Part shown: in pieces, positions 1-12,506 of the stretch
How the letters are laid out: each line of letters begins with the position of its first letter
Numbering within the stretch: the first letter of the stretch is position 1
Source of the DNA: Acanthornis magna
Lineage: Eukaryota; Chordata; Aves; Passeriformes; Acanthizidae
Length of the DNA stretch: 64,000 bases
Assembly (NCBI GenBank): GCA_036785705.1
Contig: JAWUZG010000004.1
Location: forward strand, 11,397,501-11,461,500
Direction of reading: 5' to 3'
The notes under the pieces: generated by a model
Databases searched by the model: none
What the model was told of the DNA's origin: nothing
What the model saw: the letters and a program-made list of their open reading frames with translations, nothing else
Translations under genes and position numbers: made by a program

Positions 1-271
1 AAAATTGTTTGATGTATTGGATTATAGAAAAAAAAAACCAAACCCAAAACAACAAAAATCCCCAAGAAATGGCCAAGAAAATTATAAAGGAAATTATGTA
101 TTTCTAAGCATTTTGTATGCCTCCATTCTTCTGCTAGCTTTTCTTTTAACATCTTTTTAAAAGTCAAGGCAGATCAGATACAAAAAAACATTTTTCTCAA
201 ATAAGCTTATCTTAGATGACTGCTGTTAATCAGAACCTCACTGGATTCTTTTAAGTGACTCTTAATGTTAA

Positions 272-274
<3 letters not shown>
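1..274. other. AT-rich unique DNA
   Basis: No gene or recognisable repeat is seen. An A-rich stretch lies near positions 28-60. Confidence 0.5.
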
Positions 275-318
<44 letters not shown>

Positions 319-320
319 AG
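275..320. repeat. (AC)n microsatellite
   Basis: About 21 uninterrupted AC dinucleotides are followed by a short AG run. The two small open frames across it, rich in His-Thr on one strand and Cys-Val on the other, are products of the repeat and not genes. Confidence 0.97.
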
Positions 321-1357
321 AAGTACAATGTTAAATATATTTCTGATTGCTTCATGTGCCTGGAAATTAGCTGCATTATTTTGAAAACAGTGCTGTTTTT
401 TGATTACTCCTTTTCCATATATAGCAGAGACATTATAATGGGAAACAACTTTTTTTTTTCTTTCAGAAGAGATAAAATGCATTTTTTATAAGGACTATAA
501 AGAGCTAAAATTTTCTTATTCTTACTTATCACTTGTTAGGTAACATCCACAATTGTCCAGCATCTATTATGGAGGAATTTCCTGAGATAAATCATCAATG
601 GTGCAGCATCTAATATAAAGCCAACTACAAACACCAGTTTAAGAGAAAGAATGACACATTTTTTTCCCTAAAATATCTTCATCTGTGGGATATTAGTCCA
701 GGAAGGCTTCTGGCCCCAAACTCAAGTAGAAAATTGGAAAGAATTGCTGGCATCGACTAAATTTTTTTCGTCCATTGTGTCACTGATTTTTTTCCAGTTA
801 ATGAAAAAATGTTTCTATGACTCTCCAAAGTTTCATTCTTAAGAAATTAATAGGATATCCGTGAGTACAAAATACTGAAATCTCAAGGGACTGTATTATA
901 GCATATACCTGGTTTAGCATGTTTTTCTGTTTGATTTGTCTCTTTATCTTGCATTGTGACTTGTTGAAAAGCTTACGTAAATTAGTAAAAACTTGAAATC
1001 CTGAGTCAGCCACCATATTCATTCCCCATGCCTTTGAGTGTTCAAATTGATACTGTTTTTTGAAGTTGATTTTAGCAACACTTTTTATCATTTTTGAAAA
1101 GCAGCATATTTTTTTAGCTACTTTTTCAGAAGTTACTTCTGAATTAATTTCTGAATTTTATTTCCAACTATCTGTAATAATTTCTTATCTTGCATAAAGT
1201 ATCCTGTATTTTTGTACCTCCGATTCCAGCCTATTTGAAAGGAACTGAGTTACTTCACTTTTTCTAAGGTTCTACAGCTATTCTATTATATATTTCTTTC
1301 TTCATACTGGAGAAAAGAAGAATTATTTCAAAAATAGCTGTGACTGATAATGCACAG
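321..1357. other. Unique AT-rich DNA, no gene seen
   Basis: No repeat family, splice-bounded exon or long open frame is recognisable in this stretch. Confidence 0.45.
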
Positions 1358-2500
1358 CATGTGGCTCTGTGTTGGTTTTGCTTGGCCCAGTTTTTGCTAG
1401 TGAGTAGGGTGGGGTACAAAGATGACTCCTGTGTGTCTTGTGTGAAGGTTCTGGATGTTTTTCACCGTGTCCAGCAGAGCCAATCTCTGATGGCTCTGAA
1501 GATGATGGACATGCTTCTGGCCAAGCCTGGGCCAATTAGAGATGCTAGTTACACCTCTGTGAACACATATTTAAGAAGAAATCAAAACAATGCACTTCTT
1601 TTTAGCCAGAGGAGGAGGAGAAGGAGGTAAAAATACGTGAGGGGAAACGACATGGAGGCACCAAGGTCAGTGGAGAAGATGGCGGAGGAGGTGCCCCAGG
1701 CACTGGAGATGAAAACCCTCTGCAGGCCGTGGTGAAGACCATGGGGGAGCAGGTGGTCCCCCTGCAGCCCATGGGGTCCAGGGGGATGCAGAGAACCCCC
1801 CAAAGCCTGTGGGGAAGTGCCCACGCCAGAGGAGCAGGTGGATGCCTGCAGAAAGCTGTGATCCAGTGGGAGTCCCAAAGACTGAGGGTTGCAAAGGCCT
1901 TGCAAGAAAGAGAGAGGGGCCTTGCTTCCTGGCCTCAGTTTGGCCTCAGCTCAAAAGTCTGCACCCTATGGACAAAAAACTCATTCTGCAGCAAATTCGG
2001 GTCGGTATGCTACTCATGAGATTGGACCCACACCAAAGAAGTTTGCAGAAGACTGTCTCTCATGGGAGGGGCCCCATGGCTAGGTAGAGGACCTTTCTCC
2101 CTAGAGAAGTGACCAAAGAAAAACCCCCATACCCTGGCCCCCTGGAGCTGTTGGCTGGAAGGAGGGAGGGGGGTGAACTGAGAAATGGTGTCTTAATAGG
2201 GAGAGGGGTGAGTAGAGAAACAGTGTTCGTAGCAGAACTGTGGTGATGGACTGACTGGGAAAAAGACCCCCCACATCCTGCCCCACCCTGGAGCTGTTTA
2301 TTGGAAGGAGGATGGTGAGTGTGTGGAGAAATGGTGCCTTAAGAGGGAAATGGGGTGAATGAAGCTTTTAAGAGCTTATTTTTACCTCTGGTTTATCCTC
2401 CAACTCTGTTAGGTTAATAAATCACTTTGCAACTATAAGTTTTTGTCTGTTACTGCCCAGTGTCTGTGTGTCCTCCCACCAGTGGTTTATCTCAACTGAT
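1358..2500 (+). mobile_element. GC-rich avian ERV LTR (probable ERVL-type), copy 1
   Basis: This GC-rich block sits abruptly in AT-rich DNA. Seen directly: a TATA-like TATTTAAG at 1568-1575, purine-rich GGA repeats at about 1610-1630, repeated 'cccatgg'/'ggagcaggtgg' modules between 1730 and 1850, and an AATAAA signal at 2416-2421 followed by a T- and G-rich stretch. The order of promoter, module-rich body and polyadenylation signal fits a long plus-strand LTR. The modules recall a common avian LTR family in which 'accca(c/t)gctggagcag' units are reiterated; assigning it to ERVL is an inference. No retroviral coding region is seen on either side, so it is probably a solo LTR. The ends are approximate and no target-site duplication was identified. 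Short open frames inside it look incidental. Confidence 0.7.
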
Positions 2501-2989
2501 GAGTCTGGTGTGTTTGTGTTAGTTTTTTTCTCTCTGCACAGTTGCAGCAGGAGAAAGCATAGAGAGAAGAGGTCGTAGGTGCCTGGCATTTAGCCAAGGT
2601 CAAACCACGACAATCTCCCTTGACATTAAGTATTTTGCCTTCCATCTGCATATGACAATATTTTCTGTGCAGCATGAACACGAAGTATGAAGTTCTTAAA
2701 ACTGCAGATGCTTAAATTGGGAAGTATCTAATACAGGTTTTTGATTACAAAAGAAGGGTTGAATCCAATTTCTGTAACTGCACTGCTTACCTGGAACAGA
2801 TTTACAGCTGAAAATGATTAAAGTGTTTCCCTGACAAGCAGCTGCGTCTTTGTATAGGATTTCCATAGCTCCTGTGCAGTGCCTGCTGGGCCTGAGTTTT
2901 TGCCTCTAACGTCAGTAGACACTAAAGGTAACTGAGTCAAACCTGACCTAGAGGTCTAAGGACTGAACTGGTTTCCAGCTTGAGTCTTT

Positions 2990-3055
2990 CATGGAAACAG
3001 GAAAACAGATTACACCACAAGCGCTTGAAGAAAGTACACTATGGCTTCACTGGAG
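2990..3055 (+). other. Candidate first exon ending in a strong splice donor
   Basis: The sequence reads ATG-GCT-TCA-CTG-GAG at 3041-3055, immediately followed by GTGAGT, a near-perfect vertebrate 5' splice site. The preceding 200 bases are less AT-rich than the surroundings. A real first exon would encode only five residues here (MASLE). No downstream exon with matching phase was found and no promoter is evident, so this may be a chance donor. Confidence 0.12.
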
Positions 3056-3403
3056 GTGAGTCTAATCATATCACGATTTCCCAATAATTTATGCTATTAA
3101 AACATGATGATATTTTATACTTCACTTAATTTTAATTGTTTTAGCAAACTGGAATAGCTTCAAAGGACACCTACCCCAAGGCATTGATTTACAGTGTAGA
3201 AAGAATGGATATAAGTCCCAGAGACAATCAAGCAGAACAGGGAATTCCTTCTAAGCACCACAGATATCAAGGGAGTTTTCTAACAGCTAGATTATTAGCT
3301 ATTTTTTTATGCTATCAGAAACTATCAATGCTTTTTTTTTTCCCCTCCAAAAATATCCTTTAATGTTTGTAAATACAACTGGCCACATTCGGCTATTGGT
3401 CCA

Positions 3404-3436
3404 CATTGAGAGAAAACATGGACCATTCTCTCAATG
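3404..3436. repeat. Perfect 11-bp inverted repeat
   Basis: The arm at 3404-3414 (cattgagagaa) is exactly complementary to 3426-3436 with an 11-base spacer. It could fold as a small hairpin. No family is recognised. Confidence 0.75.
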
Positions 3437-4913
3437 AGAGAAAATCTTTCTCTGTCTTTCTAGTTCTCTAACCCTTTTCAGTGTCTTTTGACCCTAGATG
3501 AATATTATGAAATATATAAATGAATGATCCTAAAAAGTTTCTTTGTATGTTAATTTATTCATTGATTTTACATTTTGTATATCTGGAAGCTTATAATTTT
3601 GGTTTCTATTCCTTAATAAAAGTAGCATTTCTGCCACAGTGAAATATGTCTTGGAAAGTCTGGCTACCAAACAGATGAGAATACACAAGTAAACTTCTGT
3701 GGTTTTTTATAAGGATATCAGTGTCTTGTTTTTTCAACATGCTAGCCTTAATCATGAGAACTTTCTTTTTGTATGTCCAGACTTTCAAAGGTATAATTCA
3801 TTATTGAAAGGAGTTGAGCTGTGAAATAAATTACTAAGGAAAACGCGATTCTTATAATGTTAAACAGTGTTAATTTTTTTAGAGTTTAGCCAAAGCTTTT
3901 CATTCAAACTGGGATGTAATTTCTGACATGTATTGCAATGTGCATCTTCTTAAATGTTAACTACTTTCCTCTAAAAATCCTGACTAAACATAATTGTACA
4001 TCTCACAAGATATTTAAAAATCTTCAAAATCAAACACAGCATTTTACTTTTCAGCTACAGGGCCAATTTAAATATATGGCCATTAATAACATGATACATA
4101 TTTCTTTTGATGTTGGTAAGATAACATTTTAGGACATTTTCATGTACTTCAGTTACACTGGTAGCTACTAAGAGTACAAGCTAGATAATATAGTGAAGTA
4201 AGAAAAACTACTAATAACCAATTGTTAGATTTAAAAAGTAAGGAAGTGAAGATTAGTTAATTAATGTACATAGATAACAAATACAGTGTAAAAGCAGATG
4301 TAGTACTGTTGCTTTGCAACTTTAGAAAGCTTCGATAAGGGAAATTAAATTACTGAAGTGAAAATTTGCATTGCTAAGTACCAATATAGTCTAAGTTTTA
4401 ATGATACACTTGGATTTTAGATGGTCTATCTGGCTTAATAGACTATACCTTTAGGGTTGCTGTTCCTGTTTCGTTGAAATTCCAAACAAGTTTCTTTAAA
4501 GTTGCATGAAATTTGTCATTAACCTGGTCTAAGTCATGTTCAAGTAAGGGCTGCAGGAGTAGGCTACATGTTGTTTTATTCCTTGTGCAAGGAATATACA
4601 AAACAGACAGGTTTCCCCTGAAGGAAGACTTCAATTTGTGAAAAGTATGGATAGGTCATCAGAAATTAGTTTTATATATTTTTACATGTCTTGATAATTG
4701 GTTTAAAATTCTGTAGTTTCTACGGAAGATGTGACTGGTAGAAAGCAAAGAAATAAAATGCTTCTACAGTTTGCTTATCCATTTCTCTGTACTGAAAAAG
4801 GCTTTGAATTTTATTTAGAACTTTGAACTTCCATCTGAAGGCAAATATGGACAGAGAATAAAATTTTCACTACCATGTTTGGTTGCTGCAGCTGCATTTC
4901 TTCCTGATGTAAT

Positions 4914-4982
4914 TAAAAAAAAAAAAAAATTAAAAAATCCAAAACCACCACACAACTAAGCCAAGCCAAGCCAAACCAAACA
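4914..4982. repeat. Poly-A and (ccaag)n-like simple sequence
   Basis: A run of about 16 A is followed by A-rich sequence and three 'ccaag' units, then ccaaa variants. This is low-complexity DNA, and no retroposed gene is recognised upstream of it. Confidence 0.75.
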
Positions 4983-7255
4983 GAAAAGTAGACAGTTTGA
5001 GATACAGATCCCTAAGCCAGAGCTACGATGACTGTCATTATCTCAGTGGCTTTTCTTCCACTAGGATCAGCTTCTGATCTCATATTTTGCAATGGAATTT
5101 TCTATTTTAGAGATGAAAGAGCAGAGGAAAGGTCTAAGCTCTAGGGCAGTTTGCAGGTAGATATGTTTGTTATGGTTGCCTCCCTTAGATGTCTTCTCTG
5201 CTGCCAAACTGAAATAACTTTTTTTTACATTTTTGTTAAATTTGTCACAGTTGTTTAACTTAAAAAATGATCATTATAGATAATTGGAGTGAGTTGTCCA
5301 AGCATCTGTGTTGTAAATTTATAATCTCCAGAGTACTAGTTATTGTATATCTGGGAGCAGGACCCTCAGGCTTACATTTGAAAAGATTTTTCTTTAACTA
5401 CACTTGGATTTTGAAATTGTTCAGTACACTAAACCCTGTGCATTACGTGTGGAAACGGATCAAAGGCAGAGTTGGAACTTAACATTTTGGTGTTCAGAGG
5501 TAAGGATTTAAAACACAGGTAAAAATGAAGGATTTTTTAAAAATCTAGTTGCTATTTTTTTATCTGTTTTAATGAAGTTTTTCAGGTGTCTGCTTCCTGA
5601 GTGACATAGTGACACAGGGATGGCAAGCACATCTAATGATATCAGTCATGAGAGAAAGGGATTGAATGGTAGGAGATGCATAGAGTAAAATGATGGGGTG
5701 GAAGGAGGAGGGATTATTCTGTCTGATCAGGACACCCTTGCCAAAAAAGAGTGCTCCAGGTTCTCTATTTCTGTTTCCTGGTTTTTGTCAATTTCAGATA
5801 CAAAGTTCCTGACAGGCTGTCTGGTGCAAAAATTCAGAGAGCAGAAAAAAATCCCTCAGCTAGTCTGCATGAGCTGAACACGTAGGAAAGTGAAAGGCAT
5901 TAATCAACTGTATGAGTCTTACACTCAGTGCTTCACTTGGGAAGCCCTGCTCGGTGTGTTTGAGTATGGGGGTATTGCAGCTTACTTTTCCAGCAGATGT
6001 GTGTTTAGCTGGTTTGTACACCGAATTGAAAACATACAGAAAAATTCTTAGCTGGTGTAATTCATAATAACTACTGCCAATGACTAGTTTACACCTGCTG
6101 AGTGCAAATCCTGTAGGATGTTTTCATATCACTGGTTTTAGAATATTTCAAAGGTGAATCAATTTTAGAATTTTAAACACCCAAGATTTAAATTTTTTAT
6201 TCTGACCATTTCTCAGCTTTCTACGTATAAAGCAGTATAACTAAACTTTTTTTAAATTAAAAAAAGACATTTAATTATGCAATATTATAAATTTGAATTG
6301 CCTGAAAAAAGGAGAAAATCTGATTCTCTCACAGAATTAGCAGAAACTAGCACATTCCGTAGGAGATTTCTATACAAATGACTCCTATGAACAATCAGGT
6401 ATTCTACAGACTGCCTGGATAAGAATATGGGATTAGCATTCACAGCCTCAGACATCTGATTTGAGTTCATCCTGAAATCCCAACACTCTGAACCAGTGGT
6501 CTTTAAAATGTCAAAATATTGTACTTACTGTTTCTATTATTACTGCAAAGTAAAAGAAAATGCACCTATAAATGCATAGACTTTCTAGACAACAAAAGAC
6601 ATTATGTCCTGGCAAAGGTATTAGTTAAGGAACATTAAATCTGAAATACTTGAAAAGCTACAAGTTAAGCTTTCTATCTAAAATATCATAATATCATGCA
6701 TGCCTAATAGCTGAGTGTTGCTATACTTGACTTTCTAAAGACACAGCAATCATCTGTATGCAGTCCTCATGCTGTATTCTCATACAGACCCAGCAAAATA
6801 AGACCCATAATACACTACGAGTTATCTGCTATAACTGAGTTTTTAAATGCAAAGCAAAAAAAAAGCCAAAAACAAAACCAAAAATAACCTATTTGAGGAG
6901 ATAATGGAGCAAACGGTCTTTTCCAATACATTTACCTGGAAAAGATATATCTCTATCTCTATCAAGGTCTAAATCTAGAGCTATATATCTAGAGATAGAT
7001 CTAAATATATCATTTTTTGCAGGCACAGGATTTTTTGGTTTTGGTAGATGTTCTGAGAATGCATTTATCAATACATTTATTTTATGTTTTAATAAATGTT
7101 ATAGGAATTTATGTTGAAATAAAGACTTCTAACCCAATCCAAAAATAATCACCCTGTGTTCTGTATTTTAGATGAGTTGTCTTAGCCTCCTTTAGTTAAT
7201 GAACTTGTTTATGAGTGGAAGAGAAGTAAACCTGAGGTCATACAGTCACAGAAGT

Positions 7256-7570
7256 TTTGTCTGGAGGACATCATTTAGTCTTGCCTCCTGACTGAACCAG
7301 GACTACCTTTAACACCGGGTTGATTTTTCTACGCCAATTTGCTTCAGGTGTGTGCAAGAGGGTTCTAAAAGTAATAGCCATTATCTTTTCAGACACTGAC
7401 CCATGGCTGACTGATCTATAGTTTCCGTGTTCCTCTTTCTTGCTCCTTCTGAAGAGAACCATATCTCATAACCTTTTGAAGATGTCAGATGCCTCCTTCT
7501 GCCAATAGAATGTTTCACAAACCACAAGCTCTTTCAGCATCCTCAAATATTTCATGTCTGGTCTCATGGA
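7256..7570 (-). mobile_element. CR1 LINE fragment, reverse-transcriptase region
   Basis: On the minus strand, 7462-7390 encodes a run close to the CR1 reverse-transcriptase segment 'IFKKGKKEDPGNYRPVS': here it reads as FRRSKKEEHGNYRSVS, followed by a G(K/E)IM-like box. The plus-strand text near 7260-7300 resembles the reverse complement of a CR1 3' end, suggesting deletion between the reverse-transcriptase core and the tail. The copy is old, broken and cannot encode a protein. The upper boundary is uncertain. Confidence 0.6.
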
Positions 7571-9381
7571 TGGGAGTAAACTCACCTTTTCCAATTAGTC
7601 TTTATTGCTCTTGGTAATCCCTTTCCTTCCCAACTAATTTTAATATGCCCAGAAATCTGTGATGTATGGATGTTCTATATATGTATGTGCCAACAAGTGC
7701 ACAGAATGAGCATGAGAAAGAGTACTATAGTCAAAAAATGCAGACTAGGAATAAATGACTGCCTGGAAATTATTTTTATTTAGTTAGTAGGAGAGAATCA
7801 AGCATAGTTAATGATCATTTTGGTATTTTCTCTATTTAACAGGAAAAAAAGCTGAGTATGTTTCCCTGGAGGGAAAATAATCGCAGACTGAGAAAAAAGT
7901 TTTCTTTTTATTAAGAAATAAAATGAGATGGCAAATGGCAGGCCCAAGTAGGAAGTCATGACTGCTGGCAGTATACTGTCACTCACCTTCCCCTAGTGAA
8001 TTAATTTGCTATAAAGATTGGAAATATCATCCTTCATGCCAGAACCAAACCCATTAGATTTGTATCCAGAGGATGAAGGGATTTTCAGACTTATCTTGAA
8101 GCTCTTACACTTCTGCAATCTTATTATTCAGCCACAGAGTATCTTGGATTCTAACTTAGTGTTTAAACTGATGGACATCTACCTATTAAATTTATGTTCC
8201 AAATGAAGTGTTTCAAAACACCAGCTGATAGAAAAATAAATGAAAAAAGGATTTCAAAACTACACATGAACATCTTTCCCATTTTATGTTGCCCATAATC
8301 TATTTTTAACAAAAGATAAAGTGTTAGCTGCTAAAATTTAGACTACAGTTTAGTTTTAATTATATTTCTGGCTTTTGTTCAGTTTTGGTATCATACTTTT
8401 GGAGACTGATCTGGAAAATTGCTCCATTAAAAAAAAAAAAAATTGTCTCAATTTAAAATGGAACAGGATTTTCCTAGTAATCAATAACATAATACCTTAT
8501 AAAAAGCAAACAGAACTGACCTGACATATTTCACTTTCTTTCCTAGAAGAAGAATGATGAGGGAAAAAAAGTGAAAGAGCCTTATTAAAAAACACATAAA
8601 TATTATGTTTAATTAGGAAGACAATATGATCCGGTAATCCTGTTGCAACACTGTACTCTGTATAAGACCACAAATGTTAAAAAATTGATACAGTTTTCTC
8701 TTGTAATTCTGTTTAATTCAAGCAGTTTACCATAAAGCTGGGTAAAGTTATTGTGTTTTTTTCACACTTGAGAAATCTTCAGTAAAAATCTTTGGTAACC
8801 TGTTGAACCATTATGCTTTCATCTTATCTTGTTGCAAAATTGAGTAGGCTAGCATTGGAAACTCATAGAAATGTAATTTTAAAATATAGCTTACATTTTT
8901 TTGAATGAGTTTTATTCTCAAGGTAGGCCAGTGTAGTTACCAGAGATTAGTAAGGTACAGAGTATGCTTCATTAATCTAAATGCACAGTAAAATGAATTA
9001 AAATAAAAACCTATTGGTCCTAAAAGTGATGTTTATGGTTGCATGAAGTAAAAGTAGTTATTGTAGTTCCAGAAAAGAAGGTAAATTCAACATTTTATAT
9101 GAAACTCAGCTCCAGATTTAGGTGTCCACGTTTTCTGCAAACAATTTAGATTTCTATATGTGTGTTACGTGTCTAAATTTTTGTTACACTCAGTGAAGAA
9201 CTAAATTTGTAGTCAATAGAATTTATCCTATTTGAAAGCAGACATACTTGACCAAAACCAAGTATATTAAAAAAACCCAAACAACTTCAAACCTTAGAAC
9301 CAGGCTTTGTGATAGAATATGCTATACATCTTTGCTCTCCTTTTCTTCAAAAAGTGTCCAGTTTGAATTCTAAATAGTAAA
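7571..9381. other. Unique AT-rich DNA, no gene seen
   Basis: No recognisable gene or repeat beyond short homopolymer runs, for example poly-A at 8430-8442. A GTGAGT donor match on the minus strand near 7985 has no convincing exon attached. Confidence 0.45.
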
Positions 9382-9505
9382 TAGAATCAAAGAATAGCTG
9401 AGGTTGAAAAGCATCTCTGGAAATATTGTAGTCCTACAGAAAGTAGATCAGATGGAGCAGATTGTTCAGAATGGTGTTCAGATGGGTTTTGAATATCACT
9501 AAGGT
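9382..9505 (-). mobile_element. CR1 LINE 3' fragment
   Basis: The plus strand reads as the reverse complement of an avian CR1 3' end: an 'aatcaaagaatagctgagg' tail box, then 'catctctggaaat', and later 'cagatgggttttgaatatc'. Only the terminal part remains, with internal gaps. It is non-coding. Confidence 0.75.
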
Positions 9506-10701
9506 GATAGGGTGGTGTGGTGTGATAGGATGGTTTGAATGTTTTTTGTTAGGAATAGAGGCAATGATGTTGATGTAAAACCATTTAGTGAATGATATTT
9601 TATACCCAATAAATAAGCACAATACCCTGAGCGGAAGAAAAGAGAAAATAATGTGAGAAAAGTCCAGGTCTTAAACATAAAATCACACAGTTGAATATAA
9701 TGCATTCTGAATTTGTGTTACTTCAACATAGATTCACAGCCATAGCAGTCTGAGAGAGCATCCTGCTCGACAGTTTCATCTCTCGAAGAAACTGAAGCAC
9801 AATGACCATTAGCTGAGCTACACACACAGGAGGTTGTCTGAGGGCCAAGAAGCAGCCTTCAGGCTGCACCTTTTTACATTTTAGATGCTTGGCCCTTAGC
9901 ACTGAACTCAATACCTGAGAGAGGAGGCAGGAATTTCAGAAGGGTGAGCTAATTGTGTGAAAGACTTTTAGAGATAACCAACAGGAAATACTGAGCACAG
10001 GGGAAAATCCACATTCCTGACATTCTCTGAGAACTACAAACCCCCCAAAAAATGATGCTTCAAGAAAAGGTTCCTTTTGTTCAAAATTCACTTTTGAGAA
10101 CCAAACCTTGCAGAACAAAATTCAAAAAATTTGCTCTGCAAGACATGTTCAAGACTCACTACCTCCAAAATTATTCCACAAATGAAAAGGATGATATTTT
10201 TAAGGCAGAACACTCATTACAGATCTGGGAATTGTAATCCTAGATTTGTTTGAAGCTCATGTACTTTACAAGTGCTTTGTGACCAGAGACTCTGTGAGTT
10301 CATTAATTATTCTGGGAAATCACATATGTCCTTTCCTTTCTCTTTGAGTTTCTGTTAAATAAGATCTTGTAAGCATAATCATGACTACACAACCAAGTGG
10401 CCAGACAATTATAAACTGAATTGTCGCTCCTTCAGCAATGACAGCCTCTTATGAAGCAACTCTCTTGAAGTACACTGAGAATATTCCAAGTGTCAGACCA
10501 TGCAATGAAAATCTTTGCCATCGTTATGGCAATGTTATGCTTTTGCCACTTATGGCCACATCCGTCTTAATAACTAAATTGGATCAGGGTCCATTCTCCA
10601 GTCTTGGCAGAAATGCTTTTTCCTACAAAATTATATTCTCTTACCTCTCAGAATATAACGATCATCTTCCGAGGGAATTACTGTTAACAAAGCTGCTTTG
10701 A
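9506..10701. other. Unique DNA, no gene seen
   Basis: The stretch 9720-9930 is less AT-rich but matches no family known to me. Small open frames here, including the 87-codon one at 10438-10701, have no supporting features. Confidence 0.4.
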
Positions 10702-10744
10702 TTTTTTTTTTTTTCTTTTTTTCTTTTTTTTTTTTTTTTTTTTT
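10702..10744. repeat. Poly-T tract
   Basis: A 43-base T run is interrupted only by two C. It could be the reverse complement of a retroposon poly-A tail, but the flanking sequence matches no recognised retroposon. Confidence 0.95.
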
Positions 10745-11109
10745 GGTGAGAATGCAAGTTTGCCTTAGGAAAAAGTGCCAGCAAACATTGAACAAAGATT
10801 TTAGTGATATGGAGAAGTGCATGCCAGTGCTGAATCCTGTAGTCTTTCCATGTTTAATTTACTATTGTAAATGTAAACATCAGGGCTTATACAGAAGTTA
10901 TAACTGTTATTTCTCAAGCAAGATAATTACAGATATTTAAAGATAATACTATATGAGTATATAGATTTTGTATGATGATTAAAAAACACTGCTTAAGAAG
11001 TAATAGCTTTTTTTTCCAGGTTGTACATTTGAACATTGTCCTTCAATTCCACCTACCCTTTCTAAACGTTGCTTTTTACTCTTTAAATACTTCTACATTT
11101 TCTCAAAGT
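10745..11109. other. Unique AT-rich DNA
   Basis: No feature is seen except a pyrimidine-rich splice-acceptor-like run at about 11007-11020 without an associated exon. Confidence 0.4.
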
Positions 11110-11335
11110 TTTCAACAGAATGTATGCTCAGGGTGCTGTGGACTTCAGGAGACCTTGACTATAATCCTTTTTGGACACAGGGTTCATTGCCTTGCTCAAG
11201 GCTCTTGCATGGCTGCCAGAGATCACATCATTTTCTACTAATCTCTTAGGGATGCTCAAAGGATTAATTAGTTAATGTGTTGTGAAGTACTTTGAAGATG
11301 AAAAGTGCTAAGCATTACGAGAATAAAGGTTGGGG
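11110..11335 (+). mobile_element. Ancient L3/CR1-like or MIR-like amniote repeat
   Basis: The end of the block, 'gtgaagtactttgaagatga' then 'aaaagtgctaagcattac', matches the widespread old vertebrate motif of the form GTAAAGC(G/A)CTTTGAAGATGAAAAG(T/C)GCTATATAAGTGCTAAGTATTA. Upstream, 'acttcaggagacctt' and 'ttgctcaagg' resemble the body of the same old elements. Divergence is heavy, so the exact family is uncertain. Confidence 0.45.
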
Positions 11336-12365
11336 AGGGGAACCAGGGTTTGACAGGTAGCTGAAATATAGCTTCAAAATCTCTCGTTTGTTATTAAGAG
11401 CCTTAATTCTTTCTGAATTATCTATGATCTGGGTTTCAGAACAGTAAGAAAATCTTTAAAACATCACCCTACTTCGTTTGAACCAGATGAAGGTTACATA
11501 TGTTTCCCCTCTGTTCTTTCCCTTTAATTAATTGTGATAAATACAATGGAACTTGCTGTTCAAAGAGTTTCAACTGCTTAAATGTTACCTTGTAGTAAAT
11601 ATAAAACACTGTACGCTTGCATGACTTTCCAACAGCTTGTGATAAGGAGAAAAGAATTGGCAATGTGCCCCAGGAGGAATGGAAAAAGCTTTGAAAGCAC
11701 CAACATTGCAGCTGGAGTCACTTCAACGGTGTTTCACTTTATGCCTGAAGTTTGTTGGATCAAAAGAACTTAAATCGCACTACTGTCCCTCCACAGACTT
11801 CTACACTTTCTGTGGTGGGGCCATGGTATCAAAGGAGTTAAAATTTGCAGTTTAGCCAGTGGAATATTTATTAAGAATTTTAAGAAGAAGGGAGTTTAAA
11901 ACTACTCCCATTTTGTTCAAATGCTGAAGCCATGGACATGGTTTTTTGTCTTGTACATGACTTATCTTTATCAAAGCAAAGGTGCCCTTAGCCAGAAGTC
12001 TGAATCCAACAGTGATCAACAAAGGATTTTTGGGAAAAATGTGTTTTCCAGACATAACCACTAGGCTGAGTTTTTTGAATGTGCTAAGAGGAGTAATCAT
12101 AATCAGTTTTCCACTTCTCCTTATAACCTAATGGAATCTCTTTCCGCTTGTACTGAGAGTAAATTGCACCCAGTCTTTTGGAAACATCCTGCATCAGATT
12201 CTGCTGGAGACTCTAACAGGTGTAAAATCAACCCATGTATCACAAATATGCATATGCAAAAAAGCCCTCATTGAATAGTTCAACATACCTGCCCTTACAG
12301 ACTGCTAGTTTATAAATGTTATAACAGAGAAAATAGATAGAATCTGGACCCAAACAATAATTTTT
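11336..12365. other. Unique DNA, no gene seen
   Basis: No recognised repeat or exon. Composition is mixed AT-rich. Confidence 0.4.
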
Positions 12366-12506
12366 AAAAAACACAACCAAAACCAAACAAACAAAAAAAA
12401 CCAAAACCAAAATAAAACCAAACCAACACTGAACACAAAAAAAAACCCCAAAACCCACAAAAAAATGAAATAAAGCAAAGCAAAACAAACAAACAAAAAA
12501 ACCCCT
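12366..12506. repeat. A-rich low-complexity (aaacc/aaac)n tract
   Basis: About 140 bases consist almost entirely of A with scattered C. Read on the minus strand it gives Phe/Trp/Val-rich pseudo-frames that are not genes. Confidence 0.9.

Larger units (their letters stand above)
2501..7255. other. Unique AT-rich DNA
   Basis: About 4.7 kb without a recognised gene or well-preserved repeat. It contains a somewhat GC-richer patch at 2800-3060 ending in a strong splice-donor match (listed separately), a small inverted repeat at 3404-3436, a poly-A/ccaag-rich tract at 4914-4982 and short AT-rich palindromes near 6945-7010. Confidence 0.45.
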
